A DNA stretch of 64,000 bases, taken from positions 124,001 to 188,000 of the forward strand of contig CANNFY010000002.1 in NCBI GenBank assembly GCA_947504045.1, read 5' to 3'. A model generated the notes under the pieces. It saw only the letters and a list, made by a program, of their open reading frames with translations. It did not search any database and was not told the origin of the DNA. The position numbers were made by a program, and so were the translations under genes. Shown in pieces: positions 53,476 to 61,904 of the stretch. Every line of letters starts with the position of its first letter. Position 1 is the first letter of the stretch. This DNA comes from an uncultured Maribacter sp. (GTDB taxonomy: Bacteria; Bacteroidota; Bacteroidia; Flavobacteriales; Flavobacteriaceae).

Positions 53476-54001
53476 TTATTTTTTTAGAAGAATTTATCTG
53501 TTTTAGTAAATTCTCTATTAATTCAATTCTTTTCTTATAATTGCCAATTAGCGCTTCTAGTACTCTTTCGTTGTCTAGATTTTTCTTCATTTCTATCTTT
53601 AACCCATCATATTCATGGTCTAAATCATCCATAAAGGATAAAAACTCTTTTTTGTCTTCTGTAGATAAAGCAGGATGGTCTTGTACTAATTTTACTTGAT
53701 GTTCTACAATACTTTTATAGTGCATTTCTATATCTAACACTTCTTTGGTTACATAACTGGTTTCTAAAGTGTCTGTATTTGATTTTAATAAAACTGGTCC
53801 TGCAATTGTTAATAGTCCAAGAATTATGATAATGCTAGCAGCTATTTTAAATCCTGTAGATTTCCATAACGGAATTACTTTTGTTGGTTCAGCAGCATCT
53901 AACTCTTTAGAAATGGCATCCCACATTTTATTTTTATCGGCTTTTTTAGTATTAAAAAAGTCTTGGTTATCATGTATGTATTTTTCAAAATTATCCATCA
54001 T
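53450..54001 (-). CDS. Putative anti-sigma factor (transmembrane)
   Basis: 183 aa. A cytoplasmic N-terminal part (about 1-48, DNQDFFNTKKADKNKMWDAISKEL) precedes one membrane helix (about 51-72, IAASIIIILGLLTIAGPVLL). A periplasmic helical domain follows (about 75-183). It overlaps the sigma gene by 1 nt (TAATG), the classic sigma/anti-sigma layout. The N-terminal part lacks the HxxxCxxC zinc motif of ZAS anti-sigmas, so inhibition would be by another contact. Role inferred from position and topology. Confidence 0.75.
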   Translation of the reverse strand: MMDNFEKYIHDNQDFFNTKKADKNKMWDAISKELDAAEPTKVIPLWKSTGFKIAASIIIILGLLTIAGPVLLKSNTDTLETSYVTKEVLDIEMHYKSIVEHQVKLVQDHPALSTEDKKEFLSFMDDLDHEYDGLKIEMKKNLDNERVLEALIGNYKKRIELIENLLKQINSSKKINDDYGYTL

Positions 54002-54537
54002 TATTCTTTAATAATTTCAATTAATTTCTTTTTTGCTCTATGGTATTGCGATTTAGAAGTAGAAACACTTATGTTTAAAATTTCTCCAATTTCATTGTGA
54101 TCATAACCTTCTAATAAATACAAACAAATAATTTGCTTATACCCATTTGGTAGTTGATCAATTCCTAATTTCACTTTATCTAAATCAATTTTTTCTTTAA
54201 ACTCAGTAGCTTCTTCTTTTAAATTATATTCATGGTTTTCTAAAGGAGAAAATGTAATACGTTTTAACTTTAAATGGTTAATACTTTTATTAATTACTAT
54301 TCTTTTTAGCCATGCACCAAATGTACTTTCGTATTTAAAAAAGTGTAGCTTTTTAAAAGCATCTACAAAACTGTCTTGTACAACATCTTCTGCATCTTCT
54401 TTAACACCAACCATTCGCATACTTATATTATACATAGCATCTACATATAACTCATACAATTTATATTGTGAGTTTCTATCGCCAAGCTTACTTTTTTCAA
54501 TAAACTCTTTATGTATATTTTGGATTTTAGTTTCCAA
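54001..54537 (-). CDS. ECF RNA polymerase sigma factor
   Basis: 178 aa with sigma region 2 (about 14-82, YKLYELYVDAMYNISMRMVGVKEDAEDVVQDSFVDAFKKLHFF...FGAWLKRIVINKSIN) and region 4 (about 118-175, IDQLPNGYKQIICLYLLEGYDHNEIGEILNISVSTSKSQYHRAKKKLIE). There is no region 1 or 3, as in group IV factors. It heads a four-gene operon: sigma, anti-sigma, DUF4097-like and barrel protein. A predicted ECF-type promoter in front suggests autoregulation. Confidence 0.92.
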   Translation of the reverse strand: METKIQNIHKEFIEKSKLGDRNSQYKLYELYVDAMYNISMRMVGVKEDAEDVVQDSFVDAFKKLHFFKYESTFGAWLKRIVINKSINHLKLKRITFSPLENHEYNLKEEATEFKEKIDLDKVKLGIDQLPNGYKQIICLYLLEGYDHNEIGEILNISVSTSKSQYHRAKKKLIEIIKE

Positions 54538-54592
54538 TTAAATAGTAGCGCTTCTTTGGTTATTTTCTAAATTCTTAGTTACGTTCTTTTAT

Positions 54593-54622
54593 CAAAGACA
54601 AGGATAAAAGTAAAAGGTTGCA
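54593..54622 (-). promoter_or_regulatory. Candidate ECF-type promoter of the sigma operon
   Basis: On the minus strand TGCAACC (54622-54616), 13 nt, then CTTGTCTTTG (54602-54593) resembles the ECF pattern of an AAC-containing -35 and a GTC-containing -10. It lies about 55 nt before the sigma ATG and differs from the TAnnTTTG promoters elsewhere in the window. Confidence 0.5.
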
Positions 54623-54717
54623 TCAATTAGTAATTAATTTAGAAATTAGTTACAAAACAAATAGTTAAGTTTTCTTAAAAACTGCATTTTAATTTGTTTA
54701 TGTGTTATTTTTATAGA

Positions 54718-55875
54718 ATGGCATTACAAACAAGAAAAGGCTTTCGTTTTTCCAATTATGAGGCTCCAGAGCAGAGCCCTTTTGATAAGTTATTTGAAAT
54801 ATTTCAAGAACTTATAACACATACTTCTGGCGATTTTGATGAGGCAATAGATTGGTTACGAGAACTAGATAAAGAATACCAACTTACAGACGAAGCATAT
54901 ACTATTGATGATTTTATAGAAGAACTAAAACAAAAAGGGTATATACGCGAGGAATTTGAAGATGGAGGAGGAGACCCAAATAATAATGGTGAAGGTACTG
55001 AAGACCCTAAAGGAACTGTTTCTATTACCGCTAAAATGGAGCGTATTATTAGAAAACGTGCGTTAGACCAAATTTTTGGTAAACTTAAGCGTAGCGGTTC
55101 TGGAAATCATAAAACAGGAAAGTCGGGTAGTGGAGACGAGCATACCGGAAATTTAAGAGCCTATAAATATGGTGATGGTCTAGATAATATATCTATGACA
55201 GAGAGTATTAAAAATGCGCAAGTAAATAATGGCATTGGAAACTTTACATTAAATGAAGAAGATTTAGTTGTAGAAGATACCGAACATAAATCGCAAATGA
55301 GTACCGTGCTTATGATTGATATTAGCCATAGTATGATTTTGTATGGAGAAGATAGAATAACACCTGCAAAAAAAGTGGCCATGGCACTGGCAGAGCTTAT
55401 TACTACCAGATACCCAAAAGATACGTTAGATATTCTAGTTTTTGGTAATGATGCTTGGCCTATACCAATTAAAGACTTACCATACTTAAAAGTGGGGCCA
55501 TACCATACCAATACAGTTGCAGGTTTACAATTAGCTATGGATATGCTAAGAAGAAAAAGAAATACGAATAAACAAATATTTATGATTACAGATGGTAAAC
55601 CAAGTTGTTTGCGTTTACCCGATGGTACCTATTATAAAAATAGTGTTGGTTTAGATGAATATATTGTAGAAAAATGCTACAATATGGCTAGCCAAGCCAG
55701 AAAATTACATATTCCTATTACCACTTTTATGATAGCCCAAGACCCTTATTTAATGAAATTTATTAGACAATTTACAGAGGCTAATAAAGGAAAAGCATTT
55801 TTTACAGGCTTAAAAGGTTTAGGAGAAATGATTTTTGAAGATTATGAAACAAACAGAAGAAAAAGATTAAAATAA
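54718..55875 (+). CDS. VWA-domain protein (ChlD/CoxE-like)
   Basis: 385 aa; start ATG 54718 (MALQTRKGFRFSNYEAPEQ) rather than TTG 54694. The N-terminal part (about 1-150) is helical, with a Gly-rich linker (about 75-90 and 120-145). The VWA domain (about 195-370) has MIDAS D201-I-S-H-S and MITDGKPS. There is no signal peptide, so it is cytoplasmic. With the AAA+ gene 80 nt downstream it forms the usual MoxR/ChlI-type ATPase plus VWA pair, thought to act as a metal-insertion or protein-remodelling machine. The target is unknown. Confidence 0.86.
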   Translation: MALQTRKGFRFSNYEAPEQSPFDKLFEIFQELITHTSGDFDEAIDWLRELDKEYQLTDEAYTIDDFIEELKQKGYIREEFEDGGGDPNNNGEGTEDPKGTVSITAKMERIIRKRALDQIFGKLKRSGSGNHKTGKSGSGDEHTGNLRAYKYGDGLDNISMTESIKNAQVNNGIGNFTLNEEDLVVEDTEHKSQMSTVLMIDISHSMILYGEDRITPAKKVAMALAELITTRYPKDTLDILVFGNDAWPIPIKDLPYLKVGPYHTNTVAGLQLAMDMLRRKRNTNKQIFMITDGKPSCLRLPDGTYYKNSVGLDEYIVEKCYNMASQARKLHIPITTFMIAQDPYLMKFIRQFTEANKGKAFFTGLKGLGEMIFEDYETNRRKRLK

Positions 55876-55955
55876 AAGATTTTGGCTATACCTAATTAAC
55901 GTATACATATGTTAAACAGTATGCTGTAGAAGTAGGCTTAAAAACGGAGAATTAT

Positions 55956-57425
55956 ATGAAATTAAATTATAAAGAAATATCCACTTTAGGAGAATTAAAA
56001 AAAGCAGGATATATACGTAAAAGTGTAAAAGATGAACTTAGAGATAACCTAAGAGAAAAAATAAAAAATGGAGAGACCACTTTTGAAGGGGTTTGGGGAT
56101 ATGAAAATACGGTTGTTCCAGAACTAGAAAGAGCAATACTTTCTAGACATAATATTAATTTGTTAGGCCTACGTGGACAAGCTAAAACACGTTTAGCAAG
56201 ACTAATGGTAAATTTACTTGACGAATGGATTCCTGTTGTAGAAGGTTCCGAAATTAATGATGACCCCCTTAAACCTATGTCTCGTTATGCTATAGAATTA
56301 ATTAAAGAAAAAGGCGAAAAAACCCCTATTTCTTGGATGCATAAAGACGACCGTTTTTATGAAAAATTAGCAACGCCAGATGTTACTGTAGCTGATCTAA
56401 TTGGAGATGTGGATCCAATTAAAGCTGCAAATCTAAAATTATCTTATGCAGATGAAAGAGTATTGCATTTTGGTATGATCCCAAGAGCAAATCGATGCAT
56501 ATTTGTTATTAATGAATTGCCAGATTTACAAGCAAGAATACAAGTATCTTTATTTAATATTCTACAAGAAGGCGATATACAAATTAGAGGGTTTAAACTA
56601 CGATTACCTTTAGATTTACAATTTGTTTTTACAGCAAACCCTGAAGATTATACTAATAGAGGAAGTATAGTTACTCCTTTAAAAGATAGAATTGGTTCTC
56701 AAATTTTAACACATTATCCAGAGACTATAGAAATTGCTCGTAAAATTACAGAACAAGAATCTAAATTAGATTCTAGACAACAAGTTGGTATTTATGTGCC
56801 AAGTATAGCTAAAGATATTTTAGAGCAAATAAGTTTTGAAGCCCGTAAGAGTGAGTATGTAGATGTTAAGAGTGGAGTTAGTGCACGTACCAGTATAACA
56901 GCTTTTGAAAATTTATTGAGTACAGCAGAAAGAAGGTTACTAGTAAGTGGCGCAGAAAAAACAACGGTTAGATTAAGTGATTTTGTTGGGGTTATACCGG
57001 CTATAACAGGTAAAATAGAATTAGTGTATGAAGGTGAGCAAGAAGGTGCAGGTGGTGTTGCATCTTTATTAATTGATGAGGCTGTAAAGTCAACTTTTTC
57101 AAAGTATTTTCCTGAAATTAAGAAGTTACAACGTAAAGACGAAGAAACACCATATGATGAAATAATACATTGGTTTTATGAAGGAGAAGGTTTTGAATTA
57201 GAAGATGAATACACAGATCAAGAATATAGTAGAGCATTAAATGATATAACACCATTAACGCAATTAATTAAAGAATATCAACCAGATTTTGAAGAGAAAG
57301 ACATAAACTTTTTAAAAGAAGTGCTGCTTTGGGGCTTAGTTGCATATAAAAAATTAAGTAAACAAAGATTTTCTGAAGGATACCAATTTAAAGATCTTTA
57401 CGGAAGTTATATAAGTGGGTTATAA
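55956..57425 (+). CDS. AAA+ ATPase of the MoxR/ChlI type
   Basis: 489 aa. The Walker A region is GLRGQAKTR (71-79), with Ala where Gly is usual. The Walker B region is IFVINELPDL, with Asn186-Glu187 in place of Asp-Glu. The sensor/lid regions follow (FTANPEDYTNRGSIVTPLKDRIG, with an Arg-finger-like Arg), then VKSGVSARTSITAFENLL. An acidic C-terminal segment (about 400-489) is extra to ChlI. The substitutions may be normal for this Bacteroidota subgroup. It pairs with the VWA gene upstream. Confidence 0.85.
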   Translation: MKLNYKEISTLGELKKAGYIRKSVKDELRDNLREKIKNGETTFEGVWGYENTVVPELERAILSRHNINLLGLRGQAKTRLARLMVNLLDEWIPVVEGSEINDDPLKPMSRYAIELIKEKGEKTPISWMHKDDRFYEKLATPDVTVADLIGDVDPIKAANLKLSYADERVLHFGMIPRANRCIFVINELPDLQARIQVSLFNILQEGDIQIRGFKLRLPLDLQFVFTANPEDYTNRGSIVTPLKDRIGSQILTHYPETIEIARKITEQESKLDSRQQVGIYVPSIAKDILEQISFEARKSEYVDVKSGVSARTSITAFENLLSTAERRLLVSGAEKTTVRLSDFVGVIPAITGKIELVYEGEQEGAGGVASLLIDEAVKSTFSKYFPEIKKLQRKDEETPYDEIIHWFYEGEGFELEDEYTDQEYSRALNDITPLTQLIKEYQPDFEEKDINFLKEVLLWGLVAYKKLSKQRFSEGYQFKDLYGSYISGL

Positions 57426-57430
57426 AAATT

Positions 57431-57469
57431 AAAAAAGCGCCTTAATGTAATTATTAAGGCGCTTTTTTT
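57431..57469. terminator. Bidirectional terminator
   Basis: The 16-bp stem AAAAAAGCGCCTTAAT / ATTAAGGCGCTTTTTT with a GTAATT loop lies between the AAA+ gene and the convergent kinase gene. Confidence 0.93.
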
Positions 57470-57481
57470 ACATAGCAATTT

Positions 57482-58978
57482 TTACTGTATTTGGTACTCT
57501 GGAAGGTTAAAAACAAAAGAACTTCCTTCTTTTGGTTTACTTAAAACTGTAATAGTAGTATCATGTAAATCCATAATCTTTTTTACAATTGCTAAACCTA
57601 AACCATACCCTTGTTTTTTTGCACTTTTATTTACTTGTTTGTATCTATCAAAAATAAAAGGCTGTTCATTTAATGGAATACCTGCACCATTGTCTGTAAG
57701 GTTAATTTCTATATTACTTCCAATTTTATTTAAGGTTAAAGTTATTAACCCATGCGGATTTGTGTATTTTATTGCATTTTCTATTAGATTTTGAAGAGCT
57801 CTTTCTACAAGGCTAACATCCGCAAAAACCATACAGTTTTCTTTAGGATTTTCTAATTGTAATTTTATCTCTTTTTGCTGTGCAATAACATTAAACTTTG
57901 CAATTAAATCATGAGATAATTCTGTAATAGAAAAAGGTTCTTTAACAGGCACAACTTGTTCTGCTTCTAGTTTAGAATATTCAAAAAGTTGATTAATTAA
58001 TTTAGACAGTTTGTCTACATTATCGTGTGTAATTTGTAAATACTCTTCTTTTTGCTCTTCAGATAAAGAATCTTTTTTTATTTGCATTGTTTCAATATAC
58101 CCTTTTAAAATGGCTAAAGGTGTTCGTAAATCATGCGAAACATTTGCTATAAGTTCTCTACGCAATAAATCTACAGATTTCATTTTTTCCATATTGTCTA
58201 CAATAGTATCTGCCATTGCGTTAAAAGAATGTGCAAAAACTTCAATATCAGAATTTTCTGGATTTTCTATTCTTGCCTCTAGATCCCCTTCCTGAAAACG
58301 TCTTACTGTTTTAGTAATTAGTCTTAGGTTTTTTGTTAAAAACCAGATACTTAAAAGGCCTATAATTAAAGTAAAAATCATGGTTAATAAAGTAGCTCCA
58401 AATCCTAATTTTTTAAAATAGGAACCCAATAAGCTATTACTTATGTTCTGAAATTCAGCACCAGCCAATATTACATATACGTATCCTTTTCTAGAACCAA
58501 CTTCGTAAGGGGCTGCAGAAAATATTTTTTGTTGTCCTGGGTTTCTGGGGTCATCACCCTTTATATAAGTGTTTCCTTTGGTTACTATAAACTCTTTTAT
58601 AGGTGCTAAAGTAACAGATTTTGAAGGAGCATTATCACTATGGTCTAGTACTACAGAATATAAGATTTCTCCAGCATCGTCTAACAAATAAACCTCTATA
58701 CTACGGTTTACCGCCATCATATCATGCATTAAATCTCCAAATAAAGGCTTGTTTACGGTGCCATCATCTAAAAAAGGAGATGCATTAGTAAATTTTTCTT
58801 GTATAACATGGTTAGCTACATTAGCATTTACTTGTTGTATGGTTGCTTGGTTATATTTATTAGCATAGTAACCTGTTATTAAAATATAAGAAGTTCCCAT
58901 TAATAAAATTAGTAATATAAAAGCTATCCAAAGTTTTTTTACCAGCTTAGGAGTAAGTGTTTTGTCTTTATTTTTCAT
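57482..58978 (-). CDS. Sensor histidine kinase (HAMP, HisKA)
   Basis: 498 aa. An N-terminal membrane helix (about 13-35), a periplasmic sensor (about 36-185, MMAVNRSIEVYLLDDAGEILYSVVLDHS) and a second helix (about 192-215) lead to a HAMP linker. Then come HisKA with the phospho-acceptor in ANVSHDLRTPLAILKGY, and HATPase_c with NLIENAIKY, DNGAGIPL and GYGLGLAIVKKIMDLH. It overlaps its response regulator by 1 nt. The sensed signal is unknown. The partner is the OmpR-type regulator just upstream in the operon. Confidence 0.93.
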   Translation of the reverse strand: MKNKDKTLTPKLVKKLWIAFILLILLMGTSYILITGYYANKYNQATIQQVNANVANHVIQEKFTNASPFLDDGTVNKPLFGDLMHDMMAVNRSIEVYLLDDAGEILYSVVLDHSDNAPSKSVTLAPIKEFIVTKGNTYIKGDDPRNPGQQKIFSAAPYEVGSRKGYVYVILAGAEFQNISNSLLGSYFKKLGFGATLLTMIFTLIIGLLSIWFLTKNLRLITKTVRRFQEGDLEARIENPENSDIEVFAHSFNAMADTIVDNMEKMKSVDLLRRELIANVSHDLRTPLAILKGYIETMQIKKDSLSEEQKEEYLQITHDNVDKLSKLINQLFEYSKLEAEQVVPVKEPFSITELSHDLIAKFNVIAQQKEIKLQLENPKENCMVFADVSLVERALQNLIENAIKYTNPHGLITLTLNKIGSNIEINLTDNGAGIPLNEQPFIFDRYKQVNKSAKKQGYGLGLAIVKKIMDLHDTTITVLSKPKEGSSFVFNLPEYQIQ

Positions 58979-59679
58979 TAGTCTATTTCTTCATTAAATT
59001 TATAACCAACTCCCCATGTGGTTAATATATACAAGGGTTTTGTCATATCCGATTCAATTTTAGCTCGTAATCTATTAATATGAGAATTTACGGTATGTTC
59101 ATACCCTTCAAAATTATAGCCCCAAATTATATTCAATAATTCGGTTCTAGAATAATTTCTACCTGGGTTAGAGGCCATTAAAACTAATAGTTCAAATTCT
59201 TTTGGGGATAAGTCTATTTTTTTATTGTCAATTAATACTTTTCTTTTATCAATATCTATTTGCATAGCATTTACAACAATAATAGAAGTATCTTCCTTTT
59301 CCTTTTCGGTAGTAGAAATTACTGTTCTTCGCATTACAGCCTTTACTCTTGCAAGAAGTTCTCTTATACTAAATGGTTTTGTTATATAATCATCTGCACC
59401 AATTTCTAAACCTAATACTCTATCTATTTCTTCAGATTTTGCTGTTAACATAATAACAGGGGTATCTTTTACGGCTCTAAGTTTTTTACAAACTTCTACA
59501 CCATCCATGCTAGGTAAAGTAAGGTCTAAGAGAATTAGGTCATAATTATTCTCTAATGCCATTTGTAAACCTAAAGCACCATCTGTAGCTTTAGATGTTT
59601 CATAAATTAAGTCTGTAAGATGAATTTCTAGTAATTTAATAATTTCTAAATCATCTTCTATTATTAATATTTTCTTCAT
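58978..59679 (-). CDS. OmpR/PhoB-family response regulator
   Basis: 233 aa from ATG 59679 (MKKILIIEDDLEIIKLLE); the listed 59715 start would add a spurious leader. The receiver (about 2-120) has D9/D10, phospho-acceptor D52 (LILLDLTLPS) and K102 in ITKPFSIRELL. The winged-helix effector (about 135-230) has LSPKEFELLVLMASNPGRNYSRTELLNIIWG and HTVNSHINRLRAKIE. Regulators of this class bind tandem direct repeats one helical turn apart. Such repeats (11-bp period) lie directly upstream of this gene. Confidence 0.94.
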   Translation of the reverse strand: MKKILIIEDDLEIIKLLEIHLTDLIYETSKATDGALGLQMALENNYDLILLDLTLPSMDGVEVCKKLRAVKDTPVIMLTAKSEEIDRVLGLEIGADDYITKPFSIRELLARVKAVMRRTVISTTEKEKEDTSIIVVNAMQIDIDKRKVLIDNKKIDLSPKEFELLVLMASNPGRNYSRTELLNIIWGYNFEGYEHTVNSHINRLRAKIESDMTKPLYILTTWGVGYKFNEEID

Positions 59680-59706
59680 AATTAGATAGTTACGAAATAA
59701 CTTAAA

Positions 59707-59727
59707 AAGTATCACACAAGTATCACA
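59707..59727. promoter_or_regulatory. PhoB-like tandem repeat upstream of the regulator
   Basis: AAGTATCACA occurs at 59707-59716 and 59718-59727 (minus-strand reading TGTGATACTT), period 11 bp. This matches the one-turn spacing of OmpR/PhoB-family sites. The pair overlaps a weak promoter, TTTA-N21-TACTTTTT, of the regulator/kinase operon on the minus strand. Confidence 0.6.
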
Positions 59728-59821
59728 AACTTTAAAAAATGGTGTAATACCCTGTTTAGTTTAGCTTATTTTTTAATTAACACTGCTTTTAAGCCGAAAT
59801 ATATTCTTAAAGCTTACATAT

Positions 59822-59861
59822 TATCACTAAAAGTTTATACTTCTGTGATATCTCTGTTATG
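59822..59861. promoter_or_regulatory. Related TGTGATA sites before the lipoprotein gene
   Basis: TATCAC (59822-59827), TGTGATA (59844-59850) and the weaker TGTTATG (59855-59861, 11 bp further on) repeat the motif seen near the regulator. They lie just upstream of a 7-of-8 -7 box, TTAATTTG (59871-59878), for the lipoprotein at 59904. Confidence 0.5.
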
Positions 59862-59903
59862 TTATGGTAGTTAATTTGCATTGTAATCATAAAACAATTA
59901 AAC

Positions 59904-60785
59904 ATGAAAAATTTTAAATTAACAAACTTAATGTTACTTGCATTAGTAGTACTAGTTTCTGCATGTAGTAGCGACGATTTAGATGATGCTCCAAAAACAA
60001 GCGCTTTAACTTTAGACCTAAATGGTTTAGAAGATTTAGGTTCAGACTACCTATACGAAGGTTGGATTATTGTAGATGGTGCTCCAGTTTCTACAGGTAC
60101 TTTTTCTGTAGATGCAAATAACAACTTATCACAAACAAGTTTTACTTTAGATGAAGAAACTTTAGAAAGCGCAACAGATTTTGTTCTTACTATTGAGCCA
60201 AATCCAGACCCATCTACTGCACCTGCAGACACAAAAATATTTATTGGTAGTTTTAATGGCGATTCAGCTTCATTAAATACTTCAACAGTTGCTTCTTCTT
60301 TTGATGCAATTGATGGTAAATTTATTATTGCAGCTCCTACAGGAACTGGTGCAGCGGAAGAAATGTACAGTGGTATTTGGTTTTTAGATAACAGTTCTGG
60401 AAGTGCAGTTGCTGGTTTACAGTTACCTACTTTAGAAGCTGGTTGGAAATATGAAGGATGGGTTGTTGTAGATGGTGTTCCTTTATCTACTGGTACTTTT
60501 TCTTCTGTAGAAGGTGCTGATGACGCTAGTCCTTTTAGTGGTAGTAATCCTGGTCCTGCATACCCTGGAGAAGATTTCTTAGTAAATGCTCCTGATGGTG
60601 TAACTTTCCCTACAGATGTTAGAGGTAAAGCAGCTGTAATTAGTATAGAGCCTTACCCAGATAATAGTGCTGCTCCTTTTACTCTTAAGCCATTATTTGG
60701 AATGGTTCCTTCTGATGCTATGGGAGTACAACAAATAACAGATTATGTTGCCGAGAGTTTCCCAACTGGTACAGTTACTAGATAA
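59904..60785 (+). CDS. Lipoprotein with two RskA-like repeats
   Basis: 293 aa; lipoprotein signal MKNFKLTNLMLLALVVLVSAC (Cys21), then an Asp-rich linker. The mature part is duplicated. YLYEGWIIVDGAPVSTGTF (about 50-68) returns as WKYEGWVVVDGVPLSTGTF (about 181-199), each followed by an LTIEPNPDPS or ISIEPYPDNS segment. The YEGW..dG.p.stGtf and .IEP pattern resembles the C-terminal extracytoplasmic domain of RskA anti-sigma-K factors, here without a membrane helix or sigma-binding part. Surface-exposed by inference. It is divergent from the regulator/kinase operon with shared candidate operators. Confidence 0.75.
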   Translation: MKNFKLTNLMLLALVVLVSACSSDDLDDAPKTSALTLDLNGLEDLGSDYLYEGWIIVDGAPVSTGTFSVDANNNLSQTSFTLDEETLESATDFVLTIEPNPDPSTAPADTKIFIGSFNGDSASLNTSTVASSFDAIDGKFIIAAPTGTGAAEEMYSGIWFLDNSSGSAVAGLQLPTLEAGWKYEGWVVVDGVPLSTGTFSSVEGADDASPFSGSNPGPAYPGEDFLVNAPDGVTFPTDVRGKAAVISIEPYPDNSAAPFTLKPLFGMVPSDAMGVQQITDYVAESFPTGTVTR

Positions 60786-60806
60786 TTTTCAAGTTCATAT
60801 TATAAT

Positions 60807-60841
60807 AAAAAAGCCTTTGATACTGTATCAAAGGCTTTTTT
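60807..60841. terminator. Bidirectional terminator
   Basis: The 16-bp stem AAAAAAGCCTTTGATA / TATCAAAGGCTTTTTT has a 3-nt loop. It lies after the lipoprotein gene and before the convergent membrane protein gene. Confidence 0.92.
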
Positions 60842-60860
60842 ATTATATAAATAGTATTCT

Positions 60861-61343
60861 CTATTCCCAGGAATCTATTTGTTCGTTTAAAATATCAACA
60901 TTATACGGTCCTACATGTATTTTTCTATACATAAAATTTAAAATGGTTAATCCTATAAGAGCAATGTATAAAATAATCATAAATACTCCCATTGGAAAAA
61001 ACGTTCCAGGTATTTGATGATCGTCAAACTCTGTATATCCTGATATTGTATATGCTACATCAAATAATTTAAATAAATAAACTATTATTAATATATATAA
61101 AGAGTATTCTATATTCCGCATTGGAGAATCGCTAATTTCTTCTTCTTTTATTTTAAACCATAAAACATATAAGAATATAAAATGAATTATAGAAAATATT
61201 GGAAGAATGTAATTATCAATCTTAAAAAAGTAAAATTTATTGGTGTATAAGCCATAAAAACTTAGTATAATTAATACACTTAAGATTATACTAGATATAA
61301 TAATACTTCTCTTCCAAGGAAGAAATTTAGTTAGTTGTCGCAT
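60861..61343 (-). CDS. Four-TM membrane protein, unknown function
   Basis: 160 aa with four hydrophobic helices (about 14-34, 41-62, 82-100 and 116-138). The loops are short and charged (WFKIKEEEISDSPMRN; YTEFDDHQIPG), and the tail is soluble (MYRKIHVGPYNVDILNEQIDSWE). I do not recognise the family. It has a 126-bp upstream gap with a hairpin 12 nt before the start. It is followed (in transcription order) by a strong terminator, so it is a single-gene unit. Confidence 0.7.
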   Translation of the reverse strand: MRQLTKFLPWKRSIIISSIILSVLIILSFYGLYTNKFYFFKIDNYILPIFSIIHFIFLYVLWFKIKEEEISDSPMRNIEYSLYILIIVYLFKLFDVAYTISGYTEFDDHQIPGTFFPMGVFMIILYIALIGLTILNFMYRKIHVGPYNVDILNEQIDSWE

Positions 61344-61355
61344 ATAAGTAGTTTT

Positions 61356-61373
61356 TGAGTTTTGGGGAACTCA
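61356..61373 (-). promoter_or_regulatory. Hairpin in the 5' leader of the four-TM gene
   Basis: On the minus strand TGAGTT-CCCCAA-AACTCA forms a 6-bp stem with a C-rich 6-nt loop, ending 12 nt before the ATG. The C-rich loop is unusual in this AT-rich gap. Confidence 0.45.
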
Positions 61374-61469
61374 TATTAAAATTTTAAAACGGACGTACTT
61401 TTTGTTTATTTTAAAAATTCGATGAACCGCATTTTATGTTGAGAACTAGCAAAAAACTGTGGTAAAAAT

Positions 61470-61904
61470 TTAAGTAATCCATTTTTTGTCTGCAGATATT
61501 CTTGCAAAAAAAACTAATAAAACAGAAATTAATATAACAAAAATTGGCATTATTAAAGCGCTAGGGCCATATACATTATATGCGTTAGAAATAAAGAAAG
61601 AATGTGCCATTTGTATAAGTACCGCTATTAAAGAAACTAGGAGTACAAATTTTGCCCATTTTTTTCGTAGTAAAAGTGCAATACACCCTAAAGTGCCTCC
61701 CCATACAGCTATTGCAAAAGCTGCTGTAACCCATGAGGGTTGTGTTTCATATAATAATCTTTCTGCTTGGGGTAATTTTTCTATATCTTCTATGCTCATA
61801 TATGCATGTTGTAAATATGCTCCAACACCTGCAATATTCCATAATAAAGCTAATACACTAACAATCCAAAACCATATTGGCGCTTTTTCTTTAATTGTAG
61901 ACAT
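61470..61904 (-). CDS. Four-TM integral membrane protein
   Basis: 144 aa from ATG 61904 (MSTIKEKAPIWFWIVSVLALLWN); the listed 61937 start would lengthen the N-terminus with polar residues. Four membrane helices (about 9-30, 61-83, 88-107 and 117-140). WFWIVSVLALLWNIAGVGAYL and QPSWVTAAFAIAVWGGTLGCIALLLRKKWAKFVL resemble uncharacterised small proteobacterial and flavobacterial membrane proteins sometimes called sugar-transporter-like. Function is unknown. It is divergent from truA. Confidence 0.72.
   Translation of the reverse strand: MSTIKEKAPIWFWIVSVLALLWNIAGVGAYLQHAYMSIEDIEKLPQAERLLYETQPSWVTAAFAIAVWGGTLGCIALLLRKKWAKFVLLVSLIAVLIQMAHSFFISNAYNVYGPSALIMPIFVILISVLLVFFARISADKKWIT

Noticed and set aside
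60745-61017. 90-aa plus-strand ORF after the lipoprotein gene
   Set aside because: It starts within the lipoprotein gene in another frame, runs through a strong terminator and overlaps the convergent gene in antisense.
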